The translations under genes and the position numbers were made by a program. The notes under the pieces were generated by a model. It did not search any database and was not told where the DNA came from. It worked only from the letters and a program-made list of their open reading frames with translations. This document shows positions 60,008 to 64,000 of a stretch of 64,000 nt of DNA, piece by piece. Each line of letters opens with the position of its first letter. Position 1 is the first letter of the stretch. The stretch is from assembly GCF_030704535.1 (NCBI RefSeq), contig NC_081818.1:25583001-25647000 (forward strand). Reading direction: 5' to 3'. This DNA is from Vitis vinifera (lineage: Eukaryota; Streptophyta; Magnoliopsida; Vitales; Vitaceae).

Positions 60008-62955
60008 CACAACCCAAAATACTACTGTTTAACAAACAACCGAAAAGGATCCACAGTCCAGAACCAGAAAACCCCTAAGTTTTCATATCAATAGCTTCTG
60101 AAGAACCCTTCCAGAATCAAAACCCTAACAAAAAAAGGTGAGAACCCTAAAGTTGAGAAAAAGCCCTAACTTTAGAATACTTTGCAGAACAACTTTAGGA
60201 GACCCCTATTTCAAATTCAAGACTATAAATTAAAGCCTAAAATCGAAACGGAAGTCGTTTAGTACAAATAAAAGGGAAGTGAAGTAAAATTCAGGATGGA
60301 ATTCATGACAAGTTCTGCATGGAAGTGACATACAAAGAAAAGGAAAAATGGAGGAACTGGAATTGCAGAAATCACGGTAAACGGATTCTTACGCAGTTAG
60401 AGCAGCGTGGAATTCTTCACTCGTCGCTTCCCTGCGAAGAGCTGCGGCAGAGACACGACACTTTTTTCTTCTCTCTATTTTCCTGCTCTTTCCTGGTTTT
60501 CCTAGTAGGAATTAGGAAATTCCCGAGAAAACTACCCAACCAGCACGGCCCATCTTCTACAGCCCATCCCATAATTCGAAATCCACCGGGTCCATACTTA
60601 CCAAAATTGGAAATTTGGGCTGGATGTGGGACCAGCAAAGGAAATAAAAATTTTGTAAAGTTGGGCATGTTTGTATCACGTCTGCAAGACGATCCTATTA
60701 AGCCAATTTAATACATGAATTTAGTAACATTTTGAATATTTTTTTTATTAATTAAAGATATTTTCGGTTGTATTTTCGTTTTTCAATTTATATTTTATAA
60801 TTAAAATTTTAAAAATTATTAATATTTTTTTAATTTTATTTTTAAAATTTAATACTAAAAAAGTATTAATATTTTTTTTTTAAATTCTCAAATGTTTTTA
60901 ACACTCACGACTATATGTCTTTTTTCCAAATCAAGAACACGAGCTTCTCACATGTGAAGATTGATAAATAGTCAAAATTTGAAATTTAGTTTTTGGTTGA
61001 GGTTCTTTTTTTTATCTTCTTTAGGTGTTGGCTTAGGGTTTGTAACAAGGATGAGATTGTTGTCACCCTTTATGTATGTGGTATCAAAAGATACCGACTA
61101 AGATTTTTGCCATTTTCGTTGAATTTTTAATTTCAAGATTATAATGAACTATTTTTAGTTTTGTTCACATGGGTCTCTAGACTCTTTTGGAAGAGGTGAC
61201 ATTAGGAGATTTTGTGACTTGGGTTTTGATATGCCATAAATTTGGTTGGACTCTAGTTTAAGAGTTTTTGCTACCTTTGAGATAAGATTTGAATTTGAAT
61301 TTGAATTTGAATTTGCCTAGTTGGATTAAGTTGACAATTTTATTCCATCTATCTTGGTTTAGGACTTTGCTTACTTTTTTGTACTTTTTCATGATTTACA
61401 CTCATTTGAAGGTTCAAAATTGTTATATAATCAAGTTTGGAGATAAGTATGGTTGACTTATTTGAGAATAATGACTCAAAAGATATTGCGGACTTGTGAA
61501 AATTATAAATAAAATTAATCTGGAAAGAATTTTAAATTAAGAATTAAAAAAAAAAACATTTCTAAATAATGAAAATAATTTGGAAATGAATTTTAAATTG
61601 AGAATTTTTAAAAAAATATTTTCGAATTTAAAATATAAAATCTTCCAAATCCTTCTAAAATTCTTAACTTTCTAAATTATTATTTTTATAAAATATGATT
61701 TTTAAATTGATTCCAAGTCCACTAGCTCATTGGAAATGTTCTTAAAAAATGTGGATGTACCTAAACTTTTAAGTTATTACTCTTTATATTTAATTCAAAA
61801 CTCTTAAATATATTTGACTTTTCATTCGTTGGGTTATGAAACAGCATCCACTTAGGAGTTGAGTCAAGATCCACCGGAGCACATAAGGTGTTGCGGCACA
61901 AACATGAATTAGAGTATAGGTTAGAGTAAGTATAAAGGTAATATTTGCCGGATAATTTGTGTATTACTTTCTCATATAATAGATTGTTGATTTGAAGTCT
62001 CTAACTTTGGATTTTTCATCTACATATTGTATGGAGTTTTTCTACATAAAAATCTTTAGATTCTTACATATAATTGATTTTGATGTTTTTAATCTATCAT
62101 GGTTCAAGTGAGTTAAAAAGGTTTAAATCCCTTTAATAGGTTTAATTGGGTTAAAAATCTCAACCCTTATCTTATAATCTTTAAAAATAACCCATTCACC
62201 CACTCGGGCTCTTATGCAAAAAATTTTATTTTGCGGAAGCAATGTGAAAGTATTTCTTCAAGGGCATATAATTAAAATATTATGTGCATTATTACTAATC
62301 ACATAATATGTATTCTTTTGGACATTTAAAATATAATTATTAAAACAAAATGAAAATATTCTTAAAATGAATGAATAAATAAAAGTAAAGTTTTTTATAT
62401 AAGAGTATTAAAATGGAGGTCGACTAAGGTGGTATTTGTTTTATTCCCCTGAATTTAAATAGAACTTAATTTTAACTTTATGCTAAATATAATTAATAAT
62501 ATTAAGTATTAAGTTATTTATTTTTTTATTATTTTATTCCTATGAAAAATTAAGTATTAATAGATCAAATTCATTTTGATATCGTGTTTTACTTGTTTTA
62601 AATAATTAATTTTAGTATTTGGCAAAAATACGAAACATTTTGATTTTTCTATTCAAATCAAAAACCAAAAGCTCATGGGAGGTTGACTTGCAAATGAATT
62701 GAAGTTTGCTTGTCCTTTTGCAAACAAATTGAAGTTAGTTTGTCTTCTTCTCTTTCTTTTTATTTTATTTTTTATTTTTTTACATTTGTAATATGAATTT
62801 CGACTCAGTTCTTCCAGGGTTCGACAGACCCTTCTTAATCATTTTGGTGATGGGGGCCTTGAGTTACATCATGACCAAGGTGTTAGACTTTTGGAAGGCA
62901 GGGACATGAGTCACGCCCAATTGGAATCCAAGACTAAAGAAAAACTACTACTTCA
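60008..62955. other. SWP73 upstream region, then AT-rich intergenic DNA
   Basis: The SWP73 promoter and 5' UTR occupy roughly 60008-60500. Beyond 60720 the DNA is AT-rich with no recognisable gene. A short (GAATTT)n run lies at about 61290-61315. Confidence 0.4.
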
Positions 62956-63190
62956 TTGATTGGGAATTGGAGATGCTACATCAGTCTTCGTACCTTTCAA
63001 GCTTTGCGTACATTTAATTCAACTTTGTATGCAAAGAAAGGCATATTTTTAGCTAAATCGTATTATAAGCTTTTGTCGCATGAGATTCCCTTATCCTTAT
63101 CGGTTAAAGAGATTTTGGTTTCTAAGGTTCTGTCCAAACATATTCTTTATGCTTGGGAGAGGCAACTTAAGGCAATTGTGATCATCTCAT
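62956..63190 (+). mobile_element. LINE fragment (reverse-transcriptase zinc-binding region)
   Basis: The frame reads KGIFLAKSYYKLLSHEIPLS then LSVKEILVSKVLSKHILYAW, closely resembling the zf-RVT region near the C-terminus of plant LINE ORF2 (the F-VKSYYKLL ... IWVSKVPSKH-FFAWE pattern). Only about 65 residues remain. The catalytic reverse transcriptase, the endonuclease and the Cys/His knuckle are not seen. The fragment runs on to a stop at about 63190 after AWERQLKAI, which departs from the family. Confidence 0.6.
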
Positions 63191-64000
63191 GAACAGAGCA
63201 GAGAAGAAAGCAAAAAAAATTCATCTCTACCTTCTTTCTCAGGAATCCAACTTTCCCAAACAATAAACTCATCCATGTTGTGACCAAAGCTAGCCAAGGC
63301 ATCACTTCCCTGTAGGAATCACTGCATTATAGCTAGCTTGATATGGACTCACTATCCCGTACATGTTTCATATTAGGCTCCAGAGCAGAAGGCATAGAGG
63401 AATCAGTCATGGGTTTGCCTTTTCAGGCGTTCAAGCTTGTTCCCACTTATGATCCTGCGCCTGTGGCCTTATTGACATGCCCCAATTCTGCAGGGTGTGA
63501 ATAGGCGATATCAATATACCATCTTCAAAATCATCTAGGACGAAGAAGGTAATCATCATTTTTAAGGACAATGCTTTACATATCAATAAAGAACTTGCTA
63601 CCAGGGTTTTACACATTCTATGTGATGTTGCTCAGCTCTATCTTTAGATGCCTAAACCAAGCTTCAACTGAAACAAAACAAAAAGCTACCCCCTAGAAGG
63701 ATAAAACAGCTGATCAAATCAAGTTCATCATATGTTGAGGATGTGAAACCAAACATAACTGTTATAAAACTTCTGTTCCGGGAAATTTGAATTCATACAG
63801 GAAAAGGGGGGACATGGTGAAAACTCACCAACATTCCTTAAATCAACCAAATGCCATCGCACAAAGTTTGGAGAGTCATGCACAATTTGCAGGATCTCCT
63901 CGTGTAATATTAGAATGAAACATCTTCTCATGCCAACTTTCTACTTTCCCAATTTAGTTTTTATTTGGGTAGTCAGAATAATTTATCAAACAACTCTCTA
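63191..64000. other. Window-edge region with exon-like pieces of an unassigned minus-strand gene
   Basis: On the minus strand, 63829 to about 63930 reads LHEEILQIVHDSPNFVRWHL VDLRNV and ends at a perfect donor (ggtgagttt, exon end 63829). A second open piece, about 63431-63560, reads DDFEDGILISPIHTLQNWGM after an acceptor-like cctag. They could be exons of a gene that begins beyond the window. No domain is recognised, and the joint between them is unproven. Confidence 0.3.

Overview
This is a stretch of plant nuclear genome. It is AT-rich, its genes are intron-split (up to 13 coding exons), and it is loaded with AT/AC microsatellites, small inverted-repeat transposons (MITEs), a SINE, a LINE scrap and LTR-retrotransposon fossils. 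Gene content and order suggest a woody core eudicot that kept an ancestral gene order, most likely grape (Vitis) or a relative. The species call is an inference from style and content; no database was searched.

Layout. (1) 254-2426 (+): a DCD-domain, asparagine-rich protein (NRP type). (2) 3536-6664 (-): the SAGA/TREX-2 subunit ENY2/SUS1, whose start codon appears to be split by an intron. (3) 10196-13285 (+): a plastid M48 metallopeptidase of the PGM48 type. (4) 16688-18118 (-): a secreted DUF642 cell-wall protein. (5) 21171-22688 (-): an intronless pentatricopeptide-repeat protein. (6) 23400-31300: a repeat-rich gap with a broken copia-like pol relic, an LTR-like block, a truncated copy of a Raf-like kinase gene and an almost G-free minisatellite. 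(7) 31330-35970 (+): peroxisomal sulfite oxidase in 12 coding exons, one followed by a GC-AG intron. (8) 36000-45000: an AT-rich gap with large inverted-repeat elements, two of them interleaved. (9) 45101-46651 (+): a CYP94B-type P450. (10) 48291-56097 (-): the AAA ATPase FIGL1 in 13 coding exons, one intron of which holds a SINE split by a later MITE. (11) 57017-57206 (-): an unidentified terminal-exon relic. (12) 57804-60007 (-): the SWI/SNF subunit SWP73 (BAF60). (13) 60000-64000: mostly non-coding, with a LINE scrap and an unassigned exon-like piece at the edge.

The genes are ordinary single-copy eukaryotic genes, not an operon, and do not form one pathway. What ties them together is synteny. 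From memory, the Arabidopsis homologues of genes 1, 2, 3 and 10 are neighbours (At3g27090 to At3g27120), and those of SWP73, CYP94B and sulfite oxidase are also neighbours (At3g01890 to At3g01910). Here both sets lie interleaved in one segment, as expected if this is the pre-duplication order and Arabidopsis kept complementary halves after genome duplication.

I did not find a convincing new molecular system. The most interesting leads are the split ENY2 start codon, the interleaved inverted repeats at 41.7-43.7 kb, the nested SINE/MITE in FIGL1, the tiny retroposition scar in sulfite oxidase, the G-depleted minisatellite, and the two host-gene fragments (Raf-like kinase and the relic beside SWP73).
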